Shown here: in pieces, positions 1-7,547 of the stretch | Layout of the letters: the number at the start of each line of letters is the position of its first letter | Position numbering within the stretch: position 1 is the first letter of the stretch | Assembly: GCF_051380875.1 (NCBI RefSeq) | Contig: NZ_JBNYXW010000003.1 | Location: 124,001-188,000 of the forward strand | Origin: Janthinobacterium sp051380875 | GTDB lineage: Bacteria; Pseudomonadota; Gammaproteobacteria; Burkholderiales; Burkholderiaceae_D | Length of the DNA stretch: 64,000 bases | Direction of reading: 5' to 3' | Position numbers and translations under genes: made by a program | The notes under the pieces: generated by a model | Databases searched by the model: none | Seen by the model: the letters and a program-made list of their open reading frames with translations, nothing else | What the model was told of the DNA's origin: nothing

Positions 1-3
1 ACG

Positions 4-38
4 GCAGCCAGAGTCAAGCCGACCAGGCTGCTTTTTTT
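4..38 (+). terminator. Candidate rho-independent terminator of a gene off the left edge
   Basis: GCAGCC at 4-9 pairs with GGCTGC at 26-31, GTC at 13-15 can pair with GAC at 21-23, and seven T residues follow at 32-38. The stem has an internal loop, so strength is uncertain. From here to the next gene at 292 I see no convincing gene. Confidence 0.45.
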
Positions 39-291
39 GTGTTCCGACGTCAAGGTTGCACCCGTTTTTGTATTGTTGCATCGCACAATATGATAGGTAT
101 TAGCAAATTGCAAGAGTATTTTTGCATGGTTCCGGGCTGTCCCCAAGGTCGTTGTTTTATGCCGCTCCGCCTTGATGCGCGAACTTGCGGCCATTGATTT
201 GTTGCCATTCTACGCCTAGGCAGCGGCGCCGGGCAGCCCCCGATGTTTTCAGCCATAATGACAGACTGTCTACTCTGAAGCGAACGCCATC

Positions 292-1176
292 ATGAATCCA
301 GGCATGTTATACGCCTCCCTCGCCTTCCTGTGCTGGGGCTTGTTTCCCCTGTATTTCCATGCCATCGATGAAATCGCGCCGCAGGAAATCCTGGCCAACC
401 GCATGGTCTGGTCGCTATTGTTCCTCGGCATCGTGCTGACCATCCGCCGCCAGTGGAGCTGGCTGGGCACCCTGCGCGGCCAGCCAAAGGTGGTGGCCGG
501 CTTCGTCGCCAGCGCGTTCTTGCTTTCTGCCAACTGGTTCATCTATATCTGGGCCGTCAACAATGGCCATGTGGTCGATGCCAGCCTCGGTTATTTCATC
601 ACGCCCCTGATCAATGTCATGCTGGGCTTCTTGCTGCTGCACGAGCGCCTGCGCCGGTTGCAGTGGCTGGCCATATGTCTGGCCGCCGGCGGCGTGGCCT
701 GGCTCACCTGGCAGGCGGGGCAGATTCCGTGGATCGCCCTGCTGCTGGCGGCCACCTTTGGCGCTTATGGCTTGCTGCGCAAGACGGCCGCGCTGGGCGC
801 GCTGGAAGGCTTGTCGTTTGAAACATTGATTTTGTTCCCACTGGCGCTGGCCTACATGCTGTGGCTGGCCTGGCATGGCCAGAGCGGCTTCGTCAATACA
901 GACTCGTCCGCCACGCGCGCCCTGCTGCTCGCTTCCGGCCCCATCACGGCGATTCCCCTGCTGATGTTCGCCGCCGGTGCGCGGCGTTTGCCGATGGCCG
1001 TGCTGGGTTTGCTGCAATACATCGCCCCCACGGGCCAGTTGCTGATCGGCGTGTGGGTCTTCCACGAAGCGTTCAGCACCGAGCGCATGCTGGGCTTCCT
1101 GGTCATCTGGACGGCGCTGGGCCTGTACGCGGCGGAGGGCCTGTGGACGGCCCGCCGCGCGCGCGGCGCCGCCTGA
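292..1176 (+). CDS. rarD: EamA-family transporter RarD
   Basis: Inner-membrane permease of the drug/metabolite transporter superfamily. The 294-residue product is the usual RarD length and is built almost wholly of hydrophobic helices (about ten). It opens with MNPGMLYASLAFLCWGLFPL, and the family hallmark of an early CWGLFPLY stretch followed by EILANRMVWS is present at about residues 14-40. The substrate of RarD proteins is not settled; the name comes from chloramphenicol-sensitivity work. It is followed 94 bases later by ettA on the same strand but is probably a separate unit. No sign of damage or transfer. Confidence 0.9.
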   Translation: MNPGMLYASLAFLCWGLFPLYFHAIDEIAPQEILANRMVWSLLFLGIVLTIRRQWSWLGTLRGQPKVVAGFVASAFLLSANWFIYIWAVNNGHVVDASLGYFITPLINVMLGFLLLHERLRRLQWLAICLAAGGVAWLTWQAGQIPWIALLLAATFGAYGLLRKTAALGALEGLSFETLILFPLALAYMLWLAWHGQSGFVNTDSSATRALLLASGPITAIPLLMFAAGARRLPMAVLGLLQYIAPTGQLLIGVWVFHEAFSTERMLGFLVIWTALGLYAAEGLWTARRARGAA

Positions 1177-1270
1177 CGCTCCTTGTGTCCGTTTCCGCAG
1201 CGCGCAGCGCTGGCCGGAAGCGGGCGTTTACCGTATCCTGTCCGTCTTTGTATATCACCCGAGATTTCTA

Positions 1271-2941
1271 ATGGCAAATTACGTCTACACCATGAATCGC
1301 GTGGGCAAAATCGTCCCGCCCAAGCGCCAGATTCTGAAAGATATTTCCCTGTCCTTCTTCCCAGGCGCGAAGATCGGCGTGCTGGGCCTGAACGGCTCCG
1401 GCAAATCGACCCTGCTGAAAATCATGGCAGGCATCGACACCGACATCCAGGGCGAAGCCGTGCCGATGCCGGGCCTGAACATCGGCTACCTGCCGCAGGA
1501 ACCGCAACTGGACCCGGAAAAAACTGTGCGCCAGGAAGTCGAATCGGGCCTGGGCGAAGTGTTTGAAGCACAAGCCAAGCTGGAAGCCGTGTACGCCGCC
1601 TACGCCGAGGAAGACGCCGATTTCGACGCCCTGGCGACCGAGCAGGGACGCCTGGAAGCGATCATTTCGACTTCCGACGGCGGCAATTTGAATTTGCAGC
1701 TGGAAATGGCCGCCGACGCGCTGCGCCTGCCGCCATGGGACGCCAAGATCGGCGTGCTGTCCGGCGGTGAAAAGCGCCGCGTGGCGCTGTGCAAGCTGCT
1801 GCTGTCGAAGCCGGACATGCTGCTGCTCGACGAACCGACCAACCATCTGGATGCAGAATCGGTCGATTGGCTGGAACAATTCCTGCTGCGCTTCCCGGGC
1901 ACCGTTGTGGCCATCACCCATGATCGTTACTTCCTCGACAACGCCGCCGAATGGATCCTGGAGCTGGATCGCGGCAGCGGCATTCCATGGAAAGGTAATT
2001 ACTCGACCTGGCTGGAGCAAAAGCAGGCGCGCCTGAAGCAGGAAGAGTCGACCGAATCGGCACGCCAGAAGGCGCTGCAGAAGGAACTCGAATGGTCGCG
2101 CCAGAATCCGAAAGCGCGCCAGGCCAAGTCGAAAGCCCGCCTGGCCCGCTTCAACGAGCTGTCCGAGCACGAATACCAGAAACGCAACGAAACGCAGGAG
2201 ATCTTCATTCCCGTGGCCGAGCGCCTGGGCAATGACGTCATCGAGTTCAAGAACGTGTCGAAGGCGTTTGGCGACCGTTTGCTGATCGATAACCTGAGCT
2301 TTACGGTGCCGCCAGGCGCCATCGTCGGCATTATCGGCCCCAACGGCGCCGGTAAATCGACCCTGTTCAAGATGATCACCGGCAAGGAACAGCCCGACAG
2401 CGGCGAAGTGGCGATCGGCCAGACGGCGCGCGTCTCGATTGTCGACCAGAACCGCGGCGACTCGCTGTCGGACAACAAGACCGTGTTCCAGGACGTCTGC
2501 GGCGGCGCCGACATGCTGACGGTGGGCCGTTTCGAAATGCCGTCGCGCGCCTACCTGGGCCGCTTCAACTTCAAAGGCGGCGACCAGCAAAAAATCGTCG
2601 GCAACCTGTCGGGCGGCGAACGCGGCCGTCTGCACCTAGCAAAAACCCTGCTGATGGGCGGCAACGTCTTGCTGCTCGATGAACCGTCGAACGATCTGGA
2701 CGTCGAAACCTTGCGCGCGCTGGAAGACGCCTTGCTCGAATTTGCCGGTAGCGTCATGGTCATTTCCCATGACCGCTGGTTCCTCGACCGCATCGCCACG
2801 CATATCCTGGCCTTCGAGGGCGACTCGCAAGTGTCCTTCTTTGACGGCAACTATCAGGAATACGAAGCGGACAAGAAGAAACGCCTGGGTGAAGAAGGCG
2901 CCAAGCCGAAGCGTATCCGCTACAAGCCACTGACGACCTAA
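1271..2941 (+). CDS. ettA: Energy-dependent translational throttle protein EttA (ABC-F ATPase)
   Basis: Cytoplasmic ABC-F ATPase that binds the ribosomal E site and couples early elongation to ATP/ADP level. It has two nucleotide-binding domains and no membrane segments. Domain 1 has Walker A GLNGSGKST at about residues 39-47, signature LSGGEKRRV and Walker B LLLDEPTNHLD. A linker (P-site tether) rich in Lys, Arg and Gln spans about 240-300. Domain 2 has GPNGAGKST, LSGGERGRL and LLLDEPSNDLD. The start MANYVYTMNRVGK matches the EttA family start, and the length of 556 is close to the E. coli protein. In the second Walker B the usual Thr is Ser, a conservative change. A strong terminator follows directly. 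Confidence 0.96.
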   Translation: MANYVYTMNRVGKIVPPKRQILKDISLSFFPGAKIGVLGLNGSGKSTLLKIMAGIDTDIQGEAVPMPGLNIGYLPQEPQLDPEKTVRQEVESGLGEVFEAQAKLEAVYAAYAEEDADFDALATEQGRLEAIISTSDGGNLNLQLEMAADALRLPPWDAKIGVLSGGEKRRVALCKLLLSKPDMLLLDEPTNHLDAESVDWLEQFLLRFPGTVVAITHDRYFLDNAAEWILELDRGSGIPWKGNYSTWLEQKQARLKQEESTESARQKALQKELEWSRQNPKARQAKSKARLARFNELSEHEYQKRNETQEIFIPVAERLGNDVIEFKNVSKAFGDRLLIDNLSFTVPPGAIVGIIGPNGAGKSTLFKMITGKEQPDSGEVAIGQTARVSIVDQNRGDSLSDNKTVFQDVCGGADMLTVGRFEMPSRAYLGRFNFKGGDQQKIVGNLSGGERGRLHLAKTLLMGGNVLLLDEPSNDLDVETLRALEDALLEFAGSVMVISHDRWFLDRIATHILAFEGDSQVSFFDGNYQEYEADKKKRLGEEGAKPKRIRYKPLTT

Positions 2942-2958
2942 GCCAGGTCTGGCAATGC

Positions 2959-2995
2959 AAAAAGGCAGTTACCTCGCGGTAACTGCCTTTTTTTT
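2959..2995. terminator. Bidirectional rho-independent terminator between ettA and the outer-membrane gene
   Basis: A perfect 15-base stem (AAAAAGGCAGTTACC at 2959-2973 with its complement at 2978-2992) closes a TCGC loop and is followed by T residues. The A-run on the left arm makes it work for the minus-strand gene ending at 3014 as well. Confidence 0.92.
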
Positions 2996-3013
2996 CAGCA
3001 AACTTCTAATACA

Positions 3014-3598
3014 TTAGAAGTTGTAGCGTGCACCCAGTGCCAAGCCGGTAGCCTTGTGACCCTGGTCGGCGCTCTTGCCGAAGTGTTCCACTTCCGCCGT
3101 CAGCGAGACTTTTTCGTTGATCGCGTACTGGGCGCCGACGGAAGCGTACACGCCCGTCTTGTTTTCACCCCTCACGCCGGTCGACAGGCCAGTGCCGCTC
3201 AGGCTATTGTCGACCCGGGCCACGCCCAGCTTGCCGAACACGCCGACCTTATCGGTCACGGGCATGGTGGCCTTGCCAGCCAGGTAGTAGCCGTGTGAGT
3301 CGCTTTTCACTGAGCCATTGCCGGCGCCGGTGACATAGCTGTAATCCTTGCTGCCGAAATCGGCATAGCCACCCTCAACTGCCCAGGTCTTGTCGAAATC
3401 ATAACCTGCGAAGACCTTGCCGCCAGCCTTGTAGCCGCTGTGATTATCGGCGCTGGTGGCGCCAGGAACATCGAAATTGTAGCGGTTACCCGTGATGCCA
3501 GCACCCACGTAGGCGCCGCCTTCAGCGTGGGCGGCGCTCATGCCGGTCAATGCGGTAGCGGAAGCGATCATTGCAAACAGGATTTTCTTTTTCATCAT
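3014..3598 (-). CDS. Outer-membrane beta-barrel protein (OmpA/opacity-like small porin family)
   Basis: A 194-residue secreted protein. MMKKKILFAMIASATALTG begins a classic Sec signal peptide, with likely cleavage after AHA (residues 23-25). The mature part alternates hydrophobic and polar residues, is rich in Gly and Tyr, has repeated blocks such as YVGAGITGNRYNF, VFAGYDFDKTWAVEGGYADFG and GVYASVGAQYAINEK, and ends in ALGARYNF, the aromatic C-terminal signature recognised by the Bam complex. An eight-stranded barrel is likely. I chose the ATG at 3598 because GAAAGAGAGA sits just upstream, whereas the longer frame lacks a ribosome site. Its specific role (adhesion, pore or envelope stability) cannot be read from sequence. 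Confidence 0.85.
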   Translation of the reverse strand: MMKKKILFAMIASATALTGMSAAHAEGGAYVGAGITGNRYNFDVPGATSADNHSGYKAGGKVFAGYDFDKTWAVEGGYADFGSKDYSYVTGAGNGSVKSDSHGYYLAGKATMPVTDKVGVFGKLGVARVDNSLSGTGLSTGVRGENKTGVYASVGAQYAINEKVSLTAEVEHFGKSADQGHKATGLALGARYNF

Positions 3599-3716
3599 GT
3601 TCTCTCTTTCAATTAGTTGAGGTGCCTTGATTCGCAGTTCAGCGAAGTGCGATGGAGTCACAATAACAGCCGAAAAAATCTACGTCTTGCTCCATTCCGT
3701 AAGAACTGTGACAAGA

Positions 3717-3733
3717 TGTAAGCAGACATTACA
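3717..3733. promoter_or_regulatory. Perfect inverted repeat TGTAA-N7-TTACA in the divergent control region
   Basis: TGTAA at 3717-3721 and TTACA at 3729-3733 are separated by seven bases. It lies about 119 bases upstream of the outer-membrane gene start and 90 bases upstream of the plus-strand gene at 3823. The half-sites are short, so it is only a candidate operator. Confidence 0.3.
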
Positions 3734-3771
3734 AACTGACAATAACGTCAAAATGCACACTGTTGAACGAA

Positions 3772-3799
3772 CTTAAGCTAGACTTAAGAGAAATATACA
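3772..3799 (+). promoter_or_regulatory. PmrA/QseB-type response-regulator box with adjacent -10
   Basis: CTTAAG at 3772-3777 and CTTAAG at 3783-3788 are separated by exactly five bases. This fits the published tandem YTTAAK-N5-YTTAAK box of the PmrA/BasR/QseB response regulators with no mismatch. TATACA at 3794-3799 begins five bases after the second half-site, so the box sits where a -35 would be, as in promoters activated by this family. The gene starting at 3823 lies immediately downstream. Confidence 0.6.
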
Positions 3800-3822
3800 T
3801 TTTTAGATGATGAGGAGAGGTG

Positions 3823-4404
3823 ATGCATAAACGCCAGTTTCTTGCTGCCGCCCTGGCCGCCAGCACCCTGCCCGCCAGTGCGCGCGCAGTACCGGTGGCC
3901 ATGCGCGGTCCGGCCCTGCTGACCGTCACGGGCAGCGTCGACAAACCAAACAGGGGGCCTTTCGATGCCGTGCGCGACCAGATGATGCACAAGCAGAAGA
4001 TCAGCTTTGAACGGGCACGGGCGTTCGACTTCGCGGCGCTGGCGAACTTGCCGGCGCGCACGATCCACCCCACCCTGGAATACGATGGCAAGGTGCACGC
4101 CCTGCGCGGACCGCTGCTGGTCGATGTGCTGAAGGCGGCGGGCGCACCCGAGGAAGACTCCGTACGCCTGCTGCTGCGCGCCGTGGATGGCTATGCGGCG
4201 GCGCTGACGGTAGCGCAGGCGCGCGCGCAGCGCTTTATTGTCGCCACCCACCTCGATGGCCAGCCGATGGCACTGGGTGGCCTGGGGCCGCTATGGGCGA
4301 TCCATGATGCGGACCGCATCGCGGCCGTGGCGGCGCTGCCCCTGGCCGAACGTTACGCCAGTTGCCCGTGGGCCCTGTACCACATCGGCGTGGAGACGGG
4401 TTGA
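3823..4404 (+). CDS. Small exported molybdopterin-dependent oxidoreductase-domain protein
   Basis: A 193-residue protein with signal-like start MHKRQFLAAALAASTLPASA. The body resembles the oxidoreductase molybdopterin-binding (sulfite-oxidase-like) fold: LTVTGSVDKPN near the start, LEYDGKVHALRGPLLVDVLKAAGA in the middle, then GYAAALTVAQA and PLWAIHDAD. It is much shorter than true sulfite oxidase and shows no Moco-binding Cys in the canonical place, so it may bind a ligand rather than catalyse. A GTG at 3820 directly before the ATG could also serve; GAGGAGAGG at 3812-3820 favours the ATG at 3823. The perfect PmrA/QseB box just upstream suggests two-component control. Confidence 0.75.
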   Translation: MHKRQFLAAALAASTLPASARAVPVAMRGPALLTVTGSVDKPNRGPFDAVRDQMMHKQKISFERARAFDFAALANLPARTIHPTLEYDGKVHALRGPLLVDVLKAAGAPEEDSVRLLLRAVDGYAAALTVAQARAQRFIVATHLDGQPMALGGLGPLWAIHDADRIAAVAALPLAERYASCPWALYHIGVETG

Positions 4405-4412
4405 GGCAGTTT

Positions 4413-4561
4413 ATAACGCCAACAAAACCGTAGCGAGCCGATGTGAGGCTCGGCGCCCCCGTTGGCCTGAGAAGCGGAGCTGTGCGAATGCACGGGGCCG
4501 CCGAGGCAGTGAGCATCGGAGGCCGCAAATCACGACGCGCAGTAGGTTTTGATGGCGTTAT
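4413..4561. mobile_element. 149-base terminal-inverted-repeat element (MITE-like or REP-type), no ORF
   Basis: The left end ATAACGCCAACAAAACC (4413-4429) and the inverted right end GGTTTTGATGGCGTTAT (4545-4561) match at 16 of 17 positions. The interior is GC-rich, carries smaller palindromes (CGAGCC with GGCTCG near 4434-4452) and has no coding potential. It fills nearly the whole gap between the convergent genes at 4404 and 4561, and its last base is part of the stop codon of the minus-strand gene. No target-site duplication is evident. It is either a non-autonomous mobile element or a genus-level palindromic repeat. Confidence 0.55.
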
Positions 4562-4923
4562 CAGGCGTAGGCTTCCGCCATCGACATAACACGCGGCGCG
4601 ATGGCAATGCCGTGTTCCTGGAACAGGGCCGTGATGGCCGCCAGGTTGTGCGTGCACTCGTCCGTCTTCCAGCCCTTGAAGATGTCGCTGCCATCTTTCT
4701 GGAAATGCAGGTCAAGCACCTTGCCCTGGTCCTTGTGCAGATACGGCGAGCTGTAGGTGTTCTCGTAGCCAAGCACCTTCAGTTGTCCCAGCAAGGCCTG
4801 TGGTGGATGATCGGGATCGGTGGCCAGGAAGACGCCGAAGGTCTTGCCAGGTGGCTTGGCGGCAATATCAACCTCATAAATCCCGGGCGCCTTGCTGACT
4901 GAAGTACTCTTTAAAAATAACAT
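4561..4923 (-). CDS. Conserved hypothetical protein, 120 aa
   Basis: I do not recognise this family. The product is soluble with no signal peptide or membrane segment, and contains IYEVDIAAKPPGKTFGVFLATD, an aromatic patch YENTYSSPYLHK and DECTHNLAAITALFQEHGI. The ATG at 4923 is chosen because AGGGAG lies seven bases upstream (4930-4935); a longer frame adds 15 residues without a ribosome site. It stands alone between an inverted-repeat element and a repeat-rich leader at 5010-5109. Its stop codon overlaps the terminal repeat of the element, so the extreme C-terminus may have been set by that insertion. Confidence 0.7.
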   Translation of the reverse strand: MLFLKSTSVSKAPGIYEVDIAAKPPGKTFGVFLATDPDHPPQALLGQLKVLGYENTYSSPYLHKDQGKVLDLHFQKDGSDIFKGWKTDECTHNLAAITALFQEHGIAIAPRVMSMAEAYA

Positions 4924-5009
4924 GCAACACTCCCTGCGCGGGGTGCCCTGCGCCTGAAACGGCAGCAAGACGGGGGCGATGCGCGATGATTCCCCTCGTC
5001 AAATTTTAT

Positions 5010-5109
5010 TGCCAATTTGCATCTTTGTCGACAAATTGGCACTTTTATTTGGTAAGTCGTGGTTATCTTGTTGCGTTCGATAGGTAAATTGCCAATAAAG
5101 CCAGGCACG
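5010..5109. repeat. Three copies of an AATTGCCA/TGGCAATT repeat, two forming a perfect inverted pair
   Basis: TGCCAATTTG at 5010-5019 and CAAATTGGCA at 5032-5041 are perfect inverse complements around a 12-base loop. A third copy, AATTGCCAATAAA at 5097-5109, is the near-complement of the TTTATTGCCAATTT flank of the first copy. They lie downstream of the DUF2520 gene and upstream of the hypothetical gene that starts at 4923 on the same strand. This is a candidate operator array or a weak terminator; there is no long T-run. Confidence 0.45.
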
Positions 5110-5117
5110 GCCTGAAA

Positions 5118-5945
5118 TTATTGTTTGCGCTTGCGCCCGGCCAAGTCAACGGTCGGCGCCACCAGGGCGCTATACAGCTCGCCCGTGGCCGCATCCCATT
5201 GCTGCACCGCCTGCTGCTGGCGCGCCACGGTGGCCATGTCGCCGCGAGCGATGGGACCGGACAGCGCGGGCGCCGCACCGAGGCGGAATACGTTCGCCAC
5301 CGCTTCCGTCACCAAAGGTTGCGCCAGTTCGCGCGCCACCGGCTCGGGGATGCCAGCCGCTTGGTAGGCCCGCAGGGCGGCATCGAGCACCGTTACCAGG
5401 TAATTGCTGGCAAACACGGCGGCGGCGTGATACAGGGTCTTGGCGGCTGGATCGATGGGCACGGGACGCGCGCCGATGGCGATCAAGGCCGGCGTCAAAA
5501 AGGCCAGCGCCTGCGCATCGCCCTCGACGCCGCAAAAGGTGCCGTCGAAACTGGCGGCCACCTGGGCCGGATCGGCAAAGCTGCGGATCGGATGCGCGCT
5601 GGCGACAAGGGCCCCCGCCTGCGTGGCCGCCAGCAGCTGGTTCGAGGCCAGCGCGCCGCTGCAGTGAAACACGATGGCGCCCGCCTGGCGCCCTTGGGCC
5701 ACCAATGCGGCGCAGGCGGGGCCGATCTGATCGTCGGACACGGCCAGCATGGTGACGTCGGCGCGCCGCAGCGCCGCATGGCTGTCGACGGGCGTGCCGC
5801 AACCGATAAAATCGACCGCCGCCTGCGCCGAGGCCATGGAACGGGTCAGCACGTCCTGCACGGCGATGCCGTCCACGCTGGCGAACAACCGGCCCAGCAC
5901 ACGGCCCACGTGGCCGGCGCCGATGATATTGAGAGTCACGTTCAT
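5118..5945 (-). CDS. DUF2520 / Rossmann-like NAD(P)-binding protein
   Basis: A 275-residue cytoplasmic protein. The N-terminus MNVTLNIIGAGHVGRVLGRLF holds a dinucleotide-binding GxGxxG-type loop, and AVSDDQIGPACAAL followed by FHCSGALASNQL is the usual order in this family. The second half (about 130-260) is the all-alpha DUF2520 domain, with HPIRSFADP and KTLYHAAAVFASNYLV. It is related to ProC/F420-dependent NADP reductases, but the substrate is unknown. It lies six bases upstream of nothing on its own strand but directly follows the DUF924 gene (six-base gap), so the mgtC-like, DUF924 and DUF2520 genes probably form one transcript. Confidence 0.85.
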   Translation of the reverse strand: MNVTLNIIGAGHVGRVLGRLFASVDGIAVQDVLTRSMASAQAAVDFIGCGTPVDSHAALRRADVTMLAVSDDQIGPACAALVAQGRQAGAIVFHCSGALASNQLLAATQAGALVASAHPIRSFADPAQVAASFDGTFCGVEGDAQALAFLTPALIAIGARPVPIDPAAKTLYHAAAVFASNYLVTVLDAALRAYQAAGIPEPVARELAQPLVTEAVANVFRLGAAPALSGPIARGDMATVARQQQAVQQWDAATGELYSALVAPTVDLAGRKRKQ

Positions 5946-5951
5946 GGCAAG

Positions 5952-6545
5952 CTAAAAACCCGATCCCGGCTGGCGCAAGAATTCCATCTCTTGCGGCGTG
6001 GATTCGCGCCCCAGGATGGCATTACGGTGCGGGAAGCGGCCAAAGCGGGCGATGACTTCCTGGTGGCGCTGGGCATAATCGAGCATGCCCTCAAAACCGG
6101 GATGCGCCTGCGACAGCAGCTGGAACAATTCGACGGCGCGGGCCTGCATGGCCAGGTCTTCCGCATGTTCGAACGGCAGATACACAAAGGCGCGCAGCAT
6201 CGGCTGCAATTGCCGATCCCGTTGCTGATCCCGCTCCTGTTGCGTCAGGGACACGGCCAGCGCCAGCGCCTGGCCATCGCCGGCAAAGGCGCGCGGCGTG
6301 CCGCGATGCACGTTGCGCGTGAATTGATCGAGCACGATGATGCGCGCCAGCGTGCCGTGCGGCGTGGCTTCCCAACCTCGCAAGCCGCCATCGATGGCGG
6401 CGTCGATCAGTGCGCCGAAGCGCTCGGCGATGCGCGCATCGAAGGCGGCGTCCTTGCGGAACCATTGCGCGCGCGCCTGGCCGTAGCCTGGCTTATCCGG
6501 TGGCAAAAACCAGAAATCGAGTACCGCCTGCGCCTGTGCGTCCAT
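5952..6545 (-). CDS. DUF924 family protein
   Basis: A 197-residue cytoplasmic helical protein. The start region MDAQAQAVLDFWFLPPDK and the internal IIVLDQFTRNVHRGTPRAF, FVYLPFEHAEDL and ILGRESTPQEMEFL are the conserved landmarks of DUF924 (YqcI-like tetratricopeptide-related fold). No catalytic function is established. The ATG at 6545 is preferred because ACAAGGA lies just upstream; a longer frame would overlap the end of the mgtC-like gene and add unrelated residues. It starts 11 bases after the mgtC-like stop and is probably co-transcribed with it. Confidence 0.88.
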   Translation of the reverse strand: MDAQAQAVLDFWFLPPDKPGYGQARAQWFRKDAAFDARIAERFGALIDAAIDGGLRGWEATPHGTLARIIVLDQFTRNVHRGTPRAFAGDGQALALAVSLTQQERDQQRDRQLQPMLRAFVYLPFEHAEDLAMQARAVELFQLLSQAHPGFEGMLDYAQRHQEVIARFGRFPHRNAILGRESTPQEMEFLRQPGSGF

Positions 6546-6556
6546 GATCATCCTTG

Positions 6557-7297
6557 TCAATTGCGGGCATGCGACAGCTGGAAGCCGGCGATGCCGTCGA
6601 AGGCGGCCAGTTCGGCCGACATGGCCGACAGGCTGGCGCCCGTGTTCTTGCCATGCGCAATGGCGACAAAACGCCATTCCTGCATGCCGTCCGTGCTGCC
6701 GATGGTCAGCGAACCGCTGGCGATGTCGTAGCCGCGCTTGGCGGCCATGCGCCGCAGCGCATCTTCGCGCGGAATGAAGTCACGCTTGAAGCGCATGGTG
6801 ATGGCTACCGCGTGGCGCGACGGCAGCAAGTTTTCCAATTTTGACAGAAAAATCATCGCCATCGCGCACAAAAAGGCCAGCCCCATGGCCGACAGGTAAA
6901 AGCCGATGCCCACCATGATGCCGATCACGGACGAGGCCCAGATCGAGGCGGCCGTCGTCAAGCCGCTGATATTGAATCCCTCGCGCATGATCACGCCAGC
7001 GCCCAGAAAGCCCACGCCCGTGACGATGCCCTGGATGACGCGCGTGGGGTCGCTGCCGACGATGGCACCGTGGCCGCCATACCAGAACTCGGGATAACCA
7101 CCCAGCACCGTCAGCGCGGCCGAGGCCATGCATACGAGGCTGTAGGTGCGCATGCCGGCCGCACGCCCGTGATACGAGCGCTCATAGCCCACCAGCAAGC
7201 CCAGCACCAGCGCACCCAGCATGTTCAGCAGGATCACGCCATTCGTCGCCAGCTCGGCCGGCGACCAGTAGGCACGCAGGAAGTCGATGGTCGGCAT
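6557..7297 (-). CDS. MgtC/SapB family inner-membrane protein
   Basis: A 246-residue membrane protein. The N-terminal half holds five predicted helices with the family signature LGLLVGYERSYHGRAAGMRT and GVGFLGAGVIMREG, where the conserved Glu, Arg and Asp/Asn positions of MgtC sit. The C-terminal 100 residues are a soluble, probably ACT-like domain (HAVAITMRFKRDFIPREDALRRM). MgtC-type proteins are linked to growth at low magnesium and to F-ATPase modulation in pathogens, but in environmental bacteria the role is open. No magnesium leader is evident upstream, because the gene follows another cistron by one base. Confidence 0.85.
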   Translation of the reverse strand: MPTIDFLRAYWSPAELATNGVILLNMLGALVLGLLVGYERSYHGRAAGMRTYSLVCMASAALTVLGGYPEFWYGGHGAIVGSDPTRVIQGIVTGVGFLGAGVIMREGFNISGLTTAASIWASSVIGIMVGIGFYLSAMGLAFLCAMAMIFLSKLENLLPSRHAVAITMRFKRDFIPREDALRRMAAKRGYDIASGSLTIGSTDGMQEWRFVAIAHGKNTGASLSAMSAELAAFDGIAGFQLSHARN

Positions 7298-7298
7298 G

Positions 7299-7547
7299 TT
7301 AAGGTTTTTTTGTCAGCTGCTTCTCAAACGCCACGTCGAGCTTGCTGACGCGGCGCGCCTTTTGCGGCCCCAGGCCATTGACGAAGGCAACAAAGGCGTC
7401 GAGTTCCAGCGGCGGGCACAAAGGCGGCAAGCCGGGGCCTTGCGTGAGAAAAAACAGCTCGTCGCCGGTGCGCGCCATCGTGTACAGGCGGTTGCCGCTG
7501 CGTTCCTTGAGCCGCTCGATGGCGGAGGTGGCGCGGGTCGAGCGCAT
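7299..7547 (-). CDS. Small conserved hypothetical protein, 82 aa
   Basis: A soluble basic protein with MRSTRATSAIERLKERSGNR at the start and a middle TGDELFFLTQGPGLPPLC followed by LDAFVAFVNGLGPQKARRV. I do not recognise a family. The start is an ATG whose A is the last base of the aminopeptidase TGA stop (TGATG), so the two genes are translationally coupled. A longer frame reading ten more residues is possible but runs into the aminopeptidase coding sequence. Its stop is one base from the mgtC-like start. Confidence 0.65.
   Translation of the reverse strand: MRSTRATSAIERLKERSGNRLYTMARTGDELFFLTQGPGLPPLCPPLELDAFVAFVNGLGPQKARRVSKLDVAFEKQLTKKP

Noticed and set aside
1268..2635. 455-codon open frame on the minus strand
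   Set aside because: It is antisense to ettA, which matches E. coli EttA along its whole length.
5121..6731. 536-codon open frame on the plus strand
   Set aside because: It covers the DUF2520 and DUF924 genes in antisense, crosses their boundary and has no ribosome site or family motif.
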